Positions 30,098 to 39,244 are shown, numbered from the stretch's first letter. The stretch: DNA of 64,000 bases from Atlantibacter hermannii (GCF_009907385.1 NZ_JAAATR010000042.1:1-64000); one strand, 5' to 3'. A program made the numbers and translations. Notes: generated by a model from the sequence alone, not told the origin.

Positions 30098-30302
30098 GCT
30101 CTCTTTATCCTGCATCAATAAGGTATTGCCACGTTTTCTTTATAAATATCATTATCGTTGCAATTTATTCATATCGAATTTGAATATAGAAAGTGCCACA
30201 TGTGATGTAAAGCGCCCCGGCTTTCTGATCCCCAGAGGGGCATCCCGCTGACGTGCGATTTCTGACATAATGCATCCTTTATTTCCCGCCAGGAGAGAGC
30301 TC

Positions 30303-31535
30303 ATGGATTTCACCGCTGGACTGATGGCGCTTGATGACGCCCTTGGACAGATGCTTGCCCGTATCACGCCGCTGACCGATACCGAAACCTTACCGCTGCA
30401 ACAGGCTTTTGGCCGGGTGCTGGCACGCGATGTCACCTCGCCCATGGATGTTCCCGGATTCGATAATTCGGCGATGGACGGTTACGCGGTGCGCCTGGGC
30501 GATGTGAAAGACGGCGCGGTGCTGCCGGTGGCGGGCAAAGCGTTCGCCGGGCAACCGTTCCAGGGCGAATGGCCGCAGCGCACCTGCATCCGCATCATGA
30601 CCGGCGCGCCGGTTCCGGCGGGCTGCGACGCGGTGATCATGCAGGAAGAAGCCGACGCCAACGACGCGGGCGTGCGTTTTCCGCATCCGGTGCGTCCGGG
30701 GCAAAACATTCGCCTGCGCGGAGAGGATATCCAGCGCGATGCGGCGGTGCTCACCGCCGGGACCAAACTCACCGTCGGCGAACTGCCGATGCTGGCGTCG
30801 CTGGGCATCCCCCATGTTGAGGTGGTGCGCAAAACCAGAGTGGCGATTTTCTCCACCGGCGATGAATTACAATTGCCGGGCCAGCCGCTCGGCGACGGCC
30901 AGATTTACGACACCAACCGCCTCGCGGTACATGTGATGCTGGAACAGCTCGGCTGCGAAGTGATCAATCTGGGGATTATCCCGGACGATCCGGATGCGCT
31001 GCGCGCCGCGTTTATCAGCGCCGACAGCCAGGCGGACGTGGTGCTCAGCTCGGGCGGCGTCTCGGTAGGCGAAGCGGATTTCACCAAAACCCTGCTGGAA
31101 GAGCTGGGTGAAATCACCTTCTGGAAGCTGGCGATCAAACCGGGCAAACCCTTCGCGTTTGGCCGCCTGCCGAATAGCTGGTTCTGCGGCCTGCCGGGCA
31201 ACCCGGTCTCTGCGACGCTGACTTTTTATCAACTGGTGATCCCGCTGCTGGCGAAGCTTAGCGGCCAGCACTCTCCATCGCTGCCGCAAACGCTGCGGGT
31301 GCGCGCGGGCGGTCGCTTTAAAAAATCCCCGGGCCGCCTCGACTTCCAGCGCGGCATGTTGCAGCGCGGCGCGGACGGTACGCCGGAAGTGGTCACCACC
31401 GGCCATCAGGGTTCGCATATTTTCAGCTCGTTCAGCCAGGGCAACTGCTTTGTGGTGCTGGAGCGCGAGCGCGGCAATGTCGAAGCCGGCGAATGGGTCG
31501 AGGTTCAGCCGTTTAATCACCTGTTCGGAGGCTAA
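30303..31535 (+). CDS. moeA: Molybdopterin molybdotransferase MoeA
   Basis: A 410-residue enzyme that inserts molybdate into adenylylated molybdopterin. It has the N-terminal [14 protein letters not shown] (about 46-59), the [11 protein letters not shown] loop, and the MPT-binding STGDEL and [13 protein letters not shown] segments. The ATG at 30303 follows AGGAGAGAGCTC and gives [14 protein letters not shown], like K-12; the frame opens 33 bp earlier. It is coupled to moeB, whose ATG lies two bases after its stop. Confidence 0.97.
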   Translation: MDFTAGLMALDDALGQMLARITPLTDTETLPLQQAFGRVLARDVTSPMDVPGFDNSAMDGYAVRLGDVKDGAVLPVAGKAFAGQPFQGEWPQRTCIRIMTGAPVPAGCDAVIMQEEADANDAGVRFPHPVRPGQNIRLRGEDIQRDAAVLTAGTKLTVGELPMLASLGIPHVEVVRKTRVAIFSTGDELQLPGQPLGDGQIYDTNRLAVHVMLEQLGCEVINLGIIPDDPDALRAAFISADSQADVVLSSGGVSVGEADFTKTLLEELGEITFWKLAIKPGKPFAFGRLPNSWFCGLPGNPVSATLTFYQLVIPLLAKLSGQHSPSLPQTLRVRAGGRFKKSPGRLDFQRGMLQRGADGTPEVVTTGHQGSHIFSSFSQGNCFVVLERERGNVEAGEWVEVQPFNHLFGG

Positions 31536-31537
31536 CC

Positions 31538-32287
31538 ATGGAGCAGCTCACCGACCAGGAGATGATGCGCTATAACCGGCAAATCGTGCTGCGCGGGTTT
31601 GATTTTGACGGCCAGGAGCGTCTGAAAGCCGCGCGGGTGCTGCTCGTCGGGCTCGGTGGGCTGGGCTGCGCCGCCAGCCAGTATCTGGCGGCGGCAGGCG
31701 TCGGGCAGTTAACGCTGGTCGATTTCGACACGGTTTCCGTTTCCAATCTGCAGCGCCAGACGCTGCACCGCGACGCGACTGTCGGCCTGCTGAAGGTGGA
31801 TTCGGCGCGGGATCAGCTCGCCGCCATCAATCCCAACGCCGTTATTAACACCGTTTCCGCCCTGCTGGACGACGAGGCGATGGCACAACAGATTGCCGCG
31901 CACGATCTGGTGCTGGACTGCACCGATAATGTCGGGGTGCGCAATCAGCTTAACCGGCTGGCGTTTGCCGGGAAAATCCCGCTGGTTTCCGGCGCGGCGA
32001 TCCGCATGGAAGGGCAAATCACGGTCTTTACCTGGGGCGACGACGAGCCCTGCTACCGCTGCCTGAGCCGGTTATTCGGCGACGGCGCGTTAAGCTGCGT
32101 GGAGGCAGGCGTAATGGCTCCGCTGGTTGGGGTGATTGGCGCGATGCAGGCCATGGAAGCCATTAAAATCCTCGCCCGGTACGGTAAACCCGCTGCGGGC
32201 AAAATCGTCATGTACGACGCCATGACCTGTCAGTTTCGAGAAATGAAGCTGGCGCGCAACCCGCAGTGCGAGGTTTGCGGCGGCTAA
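31538..32287 (+). CDS. moeB: Molybdopterin-synthase adenylyltransferase MoeB
   Basis: A 249-residue E1-like adenylyltransferase that activates the C-terminus of MoaD for thiocarboxylation. The nucleotide-binding VGLGGLGCAASQYLAAAGVG and the zinc cysteines CYRC and CEVC (C-terminal) are present. Length equals K-12 MoeB. Downstream, K-12 continues to fsaA, but here a LacI-type gene converges and overlaps by four bases, marking the end of local synteny. Confidence 0.97.
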   Translation: MEQLTDQEMMRYNRQIVLRGFDFDGQERLKAARVLLVGLGGLGCAASQYLAAAGVGQLTLVDFDTVSVSNLQRQTLHRDATVGLLKVDSARDQLAAINPNAVINTVSALLDDEAMAQQIAAHDLVLDCTDNVGVRNQLNRLAFAGKIPLVSGAAIRMEGQITVFTWGDDEPCYRCLSRLFGDGALSCVEAGVMAPLVGVIGAMQAMEAIKILARYGKPAAGKIVMYDAMTCQFREMKLARNPQCEVCGG

Positions 32288-33354
32288 TCATCATATAAAC
32301 CGTTGTGCCGTGCCCCGGCGGCGTGTTTGCCGCTGCGGATACGGCGCACCGACTCCCTGACGGCCAGGGTGCCGTGCAACAGCAGCGTACCGCAGGCCGC
32401 GTGGGGCCGGATCAGACGCTGTTGCAGCATCAAAACCGCTTCTTCCCCCAACTCATCGCGCGGCACGTGCATCGCGGTGAGCGGCACATCCTGGATCGCC
32501 GCCAGATTAAAGGCGTCAATGCTCATCACCGAAATATCCTGCGGCACCCGCAAACCGGCTTTTTGCAATGCGCTGACCGCCCCTGCCGCCATAAAATCGC
32601 CGCCCGCCAGAATCGCGCTGGGCAACGGGCCGTCAGTATTCGCCAGAAATTCGCCGATCAGCGCCTCGCTCTCTTTTGCGCTAAAACTGCTGGCGGCAAT
32701 AAGATGGCGTGAATCATCAAACGCCAGATTGTGCGCTTCCCAGCTCTCTTTAATCCCCGCCAGCCTCAGGTCCATGGTGTAGCGCCGCAGGCACAACAGG
32801 TTGACCACCTGCTTATGCCCCATCTCAAACAGATAGCGGGCGGCGGCCTCGCCAATGGAACGGTGATCCGGCGCGACCGCCGGGTGGCGCATTTTCGGAT
32901 CGCGGCAGTTAATCAGCACGCAGGGTTTACCGATATCGGCAGCCAGATCGTGGATATGGGCGCTGTCGATACCCAGCAGGATCGCGGCCTGAGTTTCCGG
33001 CTCGTTGATCCGCGCCAGAAACAGGTTGGCATCGCTGTCTTCTTCTTCCAGCGCGCAGTAGCGCAGCCGCACGTCATGGGGGGCCAGCGCCTTATTAATG
33101 CTCTGGATCACCCGGTAATAAAAAATATCGGAACGCTCGTCGAAAGCGCGCTGCGGCGCGAACACCAGCAGGTTATTAAGCAACAACCGCCCCGCGGCCA
33201 TACCGTCCAGCACCCCAAGCTGGCGTGCGCACGCCATCACCCGCGCCCGTGCTGTATCGCTGGTGTTCGACTTCCCTGCCAGCACGCGGGAAACCGTGCT
33301 GATCGACAGGCCCGTTTGACCGGCTATCAGGCTGATTTTTAGGTTTTTGCTCAT
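32284..33354 (-). CDS. LacI-family transcriptional regulator of the GH31 cassette
   Basis: A 356-residue LacI/GalR-type regulator. The HTH is at the N-terminus (KISLIAGQTGLSISTVSRVL, about residues 5-24), followed by AGKSNTSDTARARV and a periplasmic-binding-protein-like sensor domain (about 65-335) with GHKQVVNLLCLRRYTMDLR and the family's MSIDAFNLAAIQDVPLTAM. The ATG at 33352-33354 is chosen over an upstream TTG. It is divergent from an ExuT-like transporter and a family 31 glycosidase and most likely controls them; the inducer is unknown. K-12 has no counterpart here. Confidence 0.88.
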   Translation of the reverse strand: MSKNLKISLIAGQTGLSISTVSRVLAGKSNTSDTARARVMACARQLGVLDGMAAGRLLLNNLLVFAPQRAFDERSDIFYYRVIQSINKALAPHDVRLRYCALEEEDSDANLFLARINEPETQAAILLGIDSAHIHDLAADIGKPCVLINCRDPKMRHPAVAPDHRSIGEAAARYLFEMGHKQVVNLLCLRRYTMDLRLAGIKESWEAHNLAFDDSRHLIAASSFSAKESEALIGEFLANTDGPLPSAILAGGDFMAAGAVSALQKAGLRVPQDISVMSIDAFNLAAIQDVPLTAMHVPRDELGEEAVLMLQQRLIRPHAACGTLLLHGTLAVRESVRRIRSGKHAAGARHNGLYDD

Positions 33355-33379
33355 TGTGTGATCTACGCCCAATCGCGAA

Positions 33380-33395
33380 ATGAAAAAATTTTCAT
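33380..33395. promoter_or_regulatory. Inverted repeat, candidate operator near the LacI-type gene
   Basis: ATGAAAA-AA-TTTTCAT (7-2-7 inverted repeat) lies 26 bp upstream of the lacI-type start. A second, looser one, GAAAATT-TGCAC-AATTTTC, is at 33459-33477. Either could be the binding site of the adjacent regulator. They lack the central CG typical of many LacI/GalR operators. Confidence 0.4.
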
Positions 33396-33458
33396 CAGAT
33401 AAACAGTAATAATTTCATCAGTTAAATTAGCCTAACGTTAAAATGCACAGATTAATGA

Positions 33459-33477
33459 GAAAATTTGCACAATTTTC
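33459..33477. promoter_or_regulatory. Second inverted repeat in the lacI-type/MFS intergenic region
   Basis: GAAAATT (33459-33465) and AATTTTC (33471-33477) are an exact inverted repeat with a 5-base spacer TGCAC. It lies midway between the two divergent starts. It shares the GAAAA/TTTTC arms with the repeat at 33380-33395, suggesting that one protein may bind both. Confidence 0.4.
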
Positions 33478-33511
33478 GCTTTTTCCACGCCAGCCCGTTA
33501 ACTAGTCTCAG

Positions 33512-33525
33512 ATTGGTCAACCAAT
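33512..33525. promoter_or_regulatory. UxuR/ExuR-like operator upstream of the ExuT-like gene
   Basis: ATTGGT-CA-ACCAAT is a perfect 6-2-6 inverted repeat. It matches the GntR/FadR-subfamily pattern ATTGGTATACCAAT recalled for the hexuronate repressors UxuR and ExuR except at the two central bases. It lies 128 bp before the transporter start. Confidence 0.5.
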
Positions 33526-33609
33526 ACACCGTAAGCCGTACCGATAACAACACTATTTCAAGGGAATATGAAATCCGCGCGGTGCCGTCCGGTTAACCCC
33601 GTCCCGCGA

Positions 33610-33623
33610 GTTGTCATACCAAT
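33610..33623. promoter_or_regulatory. Second UxuR/ExuR-like site
   Basis: GTTGTCATACCAAT matches ATTGGTATACCAAT at 11 of 14 positions, with one complete half (ATACCAAT). It is 98 bp, centre to centre, from the site at 33512-33525 and 30 bp before the transporter start, within the leader. Confidence 0.4.
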
Positions 33624-33653
33624 CAACCGTATTAACGCTGTCTGGAGACCGTT

Positions 33654-34955
33654 ATGAGTCAGGGTGTGAACGAGCCGTTAGCGACCGGAAAAACCCGGCG
33701 CGTTGTGAAAAATCTGCGCTGGTGGGTGCTGGTCCTGTTTTTGATGGGGGTGACGGTTAACTACATCACCCGTAACTCGCTGGGGATCCTCGCCCCGGAA
33801 CTGAAAGAGAGCCTGGGCATCACCACCGAGCAGTACTCGTGGATTGTCGGTGCGTTCCAGCTGGCCTACACGGTTTTCCAGCCGGTTTGCGGCTGGCTGA
33901 TTGACGTGATCGGCCTGAAAGTCGGCTTTCTGATTTGCGCCTCGATCTGGGCGCTGACCTGTATTTTTCATGCCGGAGCGGGCAGCTGGCTGCAACTGGC
34001 GCTGCTGCGCTTTGTGATGGGCGGCGCAGAGGCCGCAGCCACGCCCGCTAACGCCAAAACCCTCGGCGAATGGTTCCCGAAAAAGGAACGCCCGGTTGCC
34101 GCTGGCTGGGCAGGCGTGGGCTTTTCGATTGGCGCGATGCTGGCGCCGCCGATTATCTATTTTGCCCACGCGTCGTTCGGCTGGCAGGGCGCATTTATGT
34201 TTACCGGCGTGCTGGCGCTGCTGTGGGTGCTGCTGTGGTGGCTGTTCTACCATAACCCGGAGAAACACCCCAACCTGAGCAAAGACGAGCTGGCATATAT
34301 CCAGCAGGATAACGAACCGCCCGCCGTCAAACTCCCCTTCTTTACGGCCCTGAAAACCGTCGGCAAAAACAGACGCTTTTACGGCATCGCCATTCCGGCG
34401 TTTATGGCCGAACCCGCCTGGGCGGTGATGAGCTTCTGGGTGCCGCTGTATCTGGCTAAAGAACACGGGATGGACCTGAAGCAGATCGCCATGTTCGCCT
34501 GGCTGCCGTTCCTGGCCGCCGACCTCGGCAGCGTCGCCAGCGGCTATTTAACTCGCCTTTATACCCGCCTGTTCGGCTGTAGCCGGGTTAACTCGGTGGT
34601 CGCCAGCTCGGTCACCGGCGCGTTTTTAATGGTGTCGCTGGCTATCGTCGCCCTGACCCGCGATCCCTATATCACCATCATCCTGATCTCCATCGGCGGC
34701 TTCGGGCACCAGATCATCTCCTGCATGCTCAGCGCGCTGGTGGTGGAGTCGTTCGATAAAGGCCAGATGGCGACCGTTAACGGCATGCGCGGCTCCTGCG
34801 CGTGGATCGCCAGCTTCCTGTTCTCGCTGCTTATCGGCGTCACCGCCGACAAGATCGGTTTTAACCCGCTGTTTATCGCCATGGGCTTCTTCGATCTCAT
34901 CGGGGCTTTCTTCCTGGTGGTGTTTATCGCTGAACGCCGCGCGCGTCGCGCCTGA
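33654..34955 (+). CDS. MFS transporter of the anion:cation symporter family, ExuT-like
   Basis: A 433-residue transporter with 12 membrane segments. It resembles the hexuronate transporter ExuT: VNYITRNSLGILAPEL in segment 1, EQYSWIVGAFQLAYTVFQPV, GGAEAAATPANAKTLGEWFP and AEPAWAVMSFWVPLYL have clear ExuT equivalents. This suggests an acidic sugar (uronate or aldonate) substrate, though family members carry varied organic anions. It is 14 bp upstream of a family 31 glycosidase with which it surely forms an operon. The start codon follows GGAGACCGTT. Confidence 0.88.
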   Translation: MSQGVNEPLATGKTRRVVKNLRWWVLVLFLMGVTVNYITRNSLGILAPELKESLGITTEQYSWIVGAFQLAYTVFQPVCGWLIDVIGLKVGFLICASIWALTCIFHAGAGSWLQLALLRFVMGGAEAAATPANAKTLGEWFPKKERPVAAGWAGVGFSIGAMLAPPIIYFAHASFGWQGAFMFTGVLALLWVLLWWLFYHNPEKHPNLSKDELAYIQQDNEPPAVKLPFFTALKTVGKNRRFYGIAIPAFMAEPAWAVMSFWVPLYLAKEHGMDLKQIAMFAWLPFLAADLGSVASGYLTRLYTRLFGCSRVNSVVASSVTGAFLMVSLAIVALTRDPYITIILISIGGFGHQIISCMLSALVVESFDKGQMATVNGMRGSCAWIASFLFSLLIGVTADKIGFNPLFIAMGFFDLIGAFFLVVFIAERRARRA

Positions 34956-34969
34956 AGACAAGGGATGTT

Positions 34970-37336
34970 ATGAAAACACTGAAAAACTGGACCCTGCTCA
35001 ACGCAGACCAAAGCCATATCACACTGCAACTCGATCAACGTTATCGCCTGGCGCTGTACGTGCTGGAAAAAGGGCTGTTTCGGGTGGCGATCTCCCGCAA
35101 TACCGGCTGGGCGCTGGATAAAACCTGGAGCATAGCGCCCGGGCAGGATGTGCCCTGGGAAGGACGCAGCCGCGATGATTTAAGCGGATTTTCCTTGCCG
35201 GGCTTCAACGTTGAGGAACAGGACGATCGCCTGGTGGTCGCCACCGACACCCTGCGCGTGACGGTGCACCAGCCGCTGTGGCTGGAGTGGCACTACCGGG
35301 ATGACCAGGGCGAATGGCAACTGCTGGCCAGCGACCGCGCCACCAGCGCCTATCTGATCAACGCCCACGGCGACGGCGTGGCGCACTACCAGCATCGGCT
35401 GGAAGGCGATCGTTATTACGGGCTGGGGGAAAAAGCCGGGCCGCTACAGCGCAACGGCAAACGCTATGAAATGCGCAACCTGGACGCCATGGGGTATAAC
35501 GCCGCCCATACCGATCCGCTGTACAAGCATATTCCGTTTACCATCACCCGGCGCCCCGGCGTCAGCTTCGGCCTGTTTTACGATAACCTGAGCAGTTGCT
35601 GGTTTGACATGGGTAAGGAGATCGACAATTACCACCGCCCCTATCGCCGCTGGCAGGCCGAGGCCGGCGATATCGATTATTACCTGTTCGTGGGTAAGCG
35701 GGTGCTGGATATCACCAAAGCGTTTGTGCGGCTGACCGGGAAAACGCTTTTCGGACCAAAATGGAGCCTGGGCTATAGCGGCTCGACCATGCATTACACC
35801 GACGCGCCGGACGCCCAGCAGCAGCTGATGAATTTTATCCGGCTGTGTCAGGAGCACGCCATCCCTTGCGATTCGTTCCAGCTGTCGTCCGGTTATACCT
35901 CCATCAACAACAAGCGCTACGTGTTCAACTGGAACTACGACAAAGTGCCGCAGCCCAAAGTGATGAGCCAGGCGTTTCACGATGCGGGGCTGCGGCTGGC
36001 GGCCAATATCAAGCCCTGCCTGTTGCAGGACCATCCGCGCTATAACGAAGTGGCGGAACAGGGGCTGTTTATTCGCGATTCGGAGTCGGATATGCCGGAG
36101 CGCTCAAGCTTCTGGGATGACGAAGGCTCTCACCTCGATTTCACCAACCCGGATACCATCACATGGTGGCAGAACGGCGTCACCACCCAACTGCTGGAGA
36201 TGGGCATCGATTCGACCTGGAACGATAACAACGAGTTCGAAGTGTGGGACGGCGAAGCGCGCTGTCACGGCTTCGGTAACCCTGTCGCCATTAAATATAT
36301 GCGTCCGGTGATGCCGCTGCTGATGATGCGCGCGTCGCTGGAAGCCCAGCAGCGTTTTGCGCCGGAAAAACGCCCGTACCTGATTTCCCGCTCCGGCTGC
36401 GCCGGGATGCAGCGCTACGTGCAAACCTGGAGCGGCGATAACCGCACCAGCTGGGAAACGCTGCGCTTTAACACCCGCATGGGCGTCGGCATGAGCCTTT
36501 CGGGGCTGTATAACGTCGGTCACGATGTAGGCGGTTTTTCCGGCGATCGTCCGGACCCGGAGCTGTTTGTACGCTGGGTGCAAAACGGCGTGATGCATCC
36601 GCGCTTCACTATTCACTCCTGGAACGACGACCATACGGTTAACGAACCCTGGATGTACCCGGCCATCACGCCCGCCATCCGCAGCGCCATCGAACTGCGC
36701 TACCGCCTGCTGCCCTGGTTCTATACCCTGCTGTGGCAGGCTCACGCCGACGATGAGCCGATGCTGCGCCCGACGTTCCTCGATCACGAACACGATGCGC
36801 AAACCTTTGAAGAGTGCGATGAGTTTATCCTCGGCAAAGACCTGCTGGTCGCCAGCGTGGTGGAGCCCGGCGCACGCGAGCGCACGCTGTGGCTGCCCGC
36901 TAACACCGACGGCTGGTATGACTTCTACACCGGCCACTGGTACAGCGGCGGGCAATGGATCACTCTGGCGGCGCCGCTGGAAACGCTGCCGTTGCTGGCG
37001 CGTGCAGGCGCGGGCCTGCCGATGAGCGCGCGGCTGGCGCATACCTGCCCGAAAGACGACACGTACCGCGAGCTGAAGCTGTTCCCGCTGAAGGGCTGCG
37101 GGAGCAGTGGCGGCATGCTGTTTGAAGACGACGGCGAAAGCTGGGGCTATCAGGATGGCAATGCCCTGTGGCTGGAATGGGAAATGACCTGCGATGCCAA
37201 TACCATTCGTCTGGAGATCACTACCCGCGGCGATTATCAGCCTGCGTGGCGCGAACTCACCGTTAGCCTGCCGTCCGGTGAACACCGTACATTGATGATC
37301 AACGGCGAAGCGAGCCACTGCTGGCAAGCCCGCTAA
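34970..37336 (+). CDS. Glycoside hydrolase family 31 enzyme
   Basis: A 788-residue cytoplasmic (no signal peptide) GH31 protein: N-terminal beta domain (about 1-255), catalytic barrel (about 260-600) and C-terminal beta domains. The likely nucleophile is Asp419 in TWNDNNE and the acid/base is Asp490 in WSGDNRTSWE. The barrel strand that in classic alpha-glucosidases reads DxDYM is here DSFQLSSGY (301-309), so the -1 subsite differs and the substrate may not be a plain alpha-glucoside. Co-transcribed with an ExuT-like transporter, it probably cleaves an imported alpha-glycoside, perhaps with an acidic sugar; the substrate is unproven. Confidence 0.9.
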   Translation: MKTLKNWTLLNADQSHITLQLDQRYRLALYVLEKGLFRVAISRNTGWALDKTWSIAPGQDVPWEGRSRDDLSGFSLPGFNVEEQDDRLVVATDTLRVTVHQPLWLEWHYRDDQGEWQLLASDRATSAYLINAHGDGVAHYQHRLEGDRYYGLGEKAGPLQRNGKRYEMRNLDAMGYNAAHTDPLYKHIPFTITRRPGVSFGLFYDNLSSCWFDMGKEIDNYHRPYRRWQAEAGDIDYYLFVGKRVLDITKAFVRLTGKTLFGPKWSLGYSGSTMHYTDAPDAQQQLMNFIRLCQEHAIPCDSFQLSSGYTSINNKRYVFNWNYDKVPQPKVMSQAFHDAGLRLAANIKPCLLQDHPRYNEVAEQGLFIRDSESDMPERSSFWDDEGSHLDFTNPDTITWWQNGVTTQLLEMGIDSTWNDNNEFEVWDGEARCHGFGNPVAIKYMRPVMPLLMMRASLEAQQRFAPEKRPYLISRSGCAGMQRYVQTWSGDNRTSWETLRFNTRMGVGMSLSGLYNVGHDVGGFSGDRPDPELFVRWVQNGVMHPRFTIHSWNDDHTVNEPWMYPAITPAIRSAIELRYRLLPWFYTLLWQAHADDEPMLRPTFLDHEHDAQTFEECDEFILGKDLLVASVVEPGARERTLWLPANTDGWYDFYTGHWYSGGQWITLAAPLETLPLLARAGAGLPMSARLAHTCPKDDTYRELKLFPLKGCGSSGGMLFEDDGESWGYQDGNALWLEWEMTCDANTIRLEITTRGDYQPAWRELTVSLPSGEHRTLMINGEASHCWQAR

Positions 37337-37347
37337 GCGGAAAAACC

Positions 37348-37373
37348 AACGGGGCCATTCGGCCCCGTTTTTT
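37348..37373 (+). terminator. Rho-independent terminator of the MFS-GH31 operon
   Basis: AACGGGGCC (37348-37356) pairs with GGCCCCGTT (37361-37369) with a 4-base loop, followed by six T. It sits 12 bp past the GH31 stop and may also serve convergent asmA. Confidence 0.93.
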
Positions 37374-37399
37374 ATTCCAGTTTTTACTTCAGTTTTTTA

Positions 37400-39244
37400 C
37401 TACAGCTTTTTCAGCAACTCTTTCACGTCCTTCGACTTGCTGCTGTCTTTATGGCGCTCGGCCCAGTCGTTTAACCGCCGCTTCGCTTCCTCCTGCAAAT
37501 GCTTACGCAGCACCTGGTCAACCTGCAGCGAGTAGTTCAACTGCCTCCAGGGGCCATAGACCCGCAGCGGGATCGGCGTTTGCTTCAGGAATTCCACCAG
37601 GCTGCCCTCGCCCTTCCAGCCATCGACAACCCGCACCTGGAACAGGGTATCGCACTGTTCAGTGACCAGATCCATGGTGCCTTCGCCATTCAGCGCCAGC
37701 ATCGAGGAACGTCCTTCCATTTTGTTCAGCGTCAGCTTGCCGTGGTCGAGCGACACGTCCGTCGTGAACTGTTCCAGTTTGGTCGCGTTCTCTTCGAACT
37801 GCTGCGCCTGCACCGAACCGTTATTACGCGCTACTGCCTGCTGGATCATTTGCTGGAAGTTCATCCCTTCGAGACGCGAGTGGGTCATCTCGACGTTAGC
37901 CTTGCCCTGCCAGTTCTGACGAAATGCGTTGGCATCGATTTGCGCTCCGGAAAAATCGCCGGTCATCGACAGCGCGCCGCTCAGGGCTATCGGATAATCA
38001 AACGCCTTAAGCACCTGGCTGATTTCGATATTCTGAATAGTTGGGGTGAACTTCACCTGCGCCGGTTGCTGCCTGGTATTCAGGCTGCCCGGCAGGGAAA
38101 TATGGCCCGCGCCCAGGTTGCCTTCCAGCGTGGCAATGGTCAGTAATCCGCGGTTATTTGCCAGCGCCGCGCGCACTTTAGTGAAGTTCAGCCCGCGCCA
38201 CAGTACGCTCTCCGCACTGATATTGGCCCGGGCGTTAAAACCGCGCAGCGCCGAATAATCCTGCTCAGAGGCATTGTCGGCAATCACCGGACGCGGCAGC
38301 ACGGGCTGGCTTTGCGCCTGCTGGGCGACTGGCGTGGTGGAGGGCGCTTGCGTCGGCAGCAGATTTTCCAGATTGAGTTTGTTAAAAGCCAGATTCAGCA
38401 GCCACTCAGGTTGCTTTTGCAACATCACGCTGCCATCGCCGCTTAGCTGGCTGTCATTCGCGGTGAGTTGCAGTTGGCTGAAGCTGAGCGCTTTCTGCCT
38501 CTCCTGCCAGTTTCCGTTAAACGCGCCCTGACCGGTAATGCCCTGGCGCGGCAGATCTGCGCCCCGCAGTTGGTAGCGTAAATTGCTGACGCTGGCCGTC
38601 AGGTTCTCGGGATAGTCCGCGGCGTTAAGCGCGGCGTTGAAAGAGAGATCCAGCGTGCGCTGGTCGCGTAGCACCCGGGCGCTGAAATCAATCTGCGCCT
38701 GCCGCTTCTCATCCTGCTCCATCTGGAGATTAAGGTTGCGCACCGTGACCTGCTCATCGCCCTCGTGCTGGAAAACCAGTACGCTGTCGGCCACTTTCAG
38801 ACGCGAGATATCAAAGCTCCAGCCGCGATCGGTATCGGCAGGGGTTGCGCCGCCCTGTGGGCCTATCGGCGCATCTTTTGGACGACGCGCTTCGCTCTCG
38901 GGCGTTAACTGAACCACCGCGCCCTTCAGCATCACCTGGCGGACGTGCAACTGGTGCGACAGCAGCGGCAGCAGCTTCACGTCAAGGCGCATATTATCGG
39001 CGGTTACCATCGGCTGTGACGCGCCCGGGGCGGTAAGTTTCATCCGGCCGGAAAGGATGCTTAACTGAGGCCAGACGTGCCAGCGCAGCGGCCCTTCCAG
39101 CTTGAGCTGGTATCCGCTGCGCGCCTCAACCTGGCGAACCATATAGTCGCGAAAATCGTTGGGGTTGACCAACAGCACTAATGCGGACAGGCCAGCGATG
39201 ATGACCACCAGCAATATCATTAGCGTCGTCAGAAGTCGTCTCAT
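37400..39244 (-). CDS. asmA: AsmA, inner-membrane-anchored lipid-transport-type protein
   Basis: A 614-residue protein with an N-terminal membrane anchor (about residues 4-26) and a large periplasmic region of beta-taco type. K-12 AsmA affects outer-membrane protein assembly and lipid balance; the family (AsmA, TamB, YhdP and others) is thought to carry phospholipids between membranes. N-terminal NPNDFRDYMVRQVEARSGYQL and C-terminal FKQTPIPLRVYGPW-type blocks match K-12. Start region overlaps nothing; dcd lies 23 bp upstream on the same strand, so dcd-asmA are probably co-transcribed. Confidence 0.94.
   Translation of the reverse strand: MRRLLTTLMILLVVIIAGLSALVLLVNPNDFRDYMVRQVEARSGYQLKLEGPLRWHVWPQLSILSGRMKLTAPGASQPMVTADNMRLDVKLLPLLSHQLHVRQVMLKGAVVQLTPESEARRPKDAPIGPQGGATPADTDRGWSFDISRLKVADSVLVFQHEGDEQVTVRNLNLQMEQDEKRQAQIDFSARVLRDQRTLDLSFNAALNAADYPENLTASVSNLRYQLRGADLPRQGITGQGAFNGNWQERQKALSFSQLQLTANDSQLSGDGSVMLQKQPEWLLNLAFNKLNLENLLPTQAPSTTPVAQQAQSQPVLPRPVIADNASEQDYSALRGFNARANISAESVLWRGLNFTKVRAALANNRGLLTIATLEGNLGAGHISLPGSLNTRQQPAQVKFTPTIQNIEISQVLKAFDYPIALSGALSMTGDFSGAQIDANAFRQNWQGKANVEMTHSRLEGMNFQQMIQQAVARNNGSVQAQQFEENATKLEQFTTDVSLDHGKLTLNKMEGRSSMLALNGEGTMDLVTEQCDTLFQVRVVDGWKGEGSLVEFLKQTPIPLRVYGPWRQLNYSLQVDQVLRKHLQEEAKRRLNDWAERHKDSSKSKDVKELLKKL

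Noticed and set aside
33373-33653. IS remnant or attachment site at the rearrangement junction
   Set aside because: I looked for terminal inverted repeats, short target duplications or transposase fragments on both sides of the cassette and saw none; the inverted repeats there are operator-sized.
36104-37327. 407-codon minus-strand frame across the GH31 gene
   Set aside because: Antisense shadow; no credible start signal or domain.
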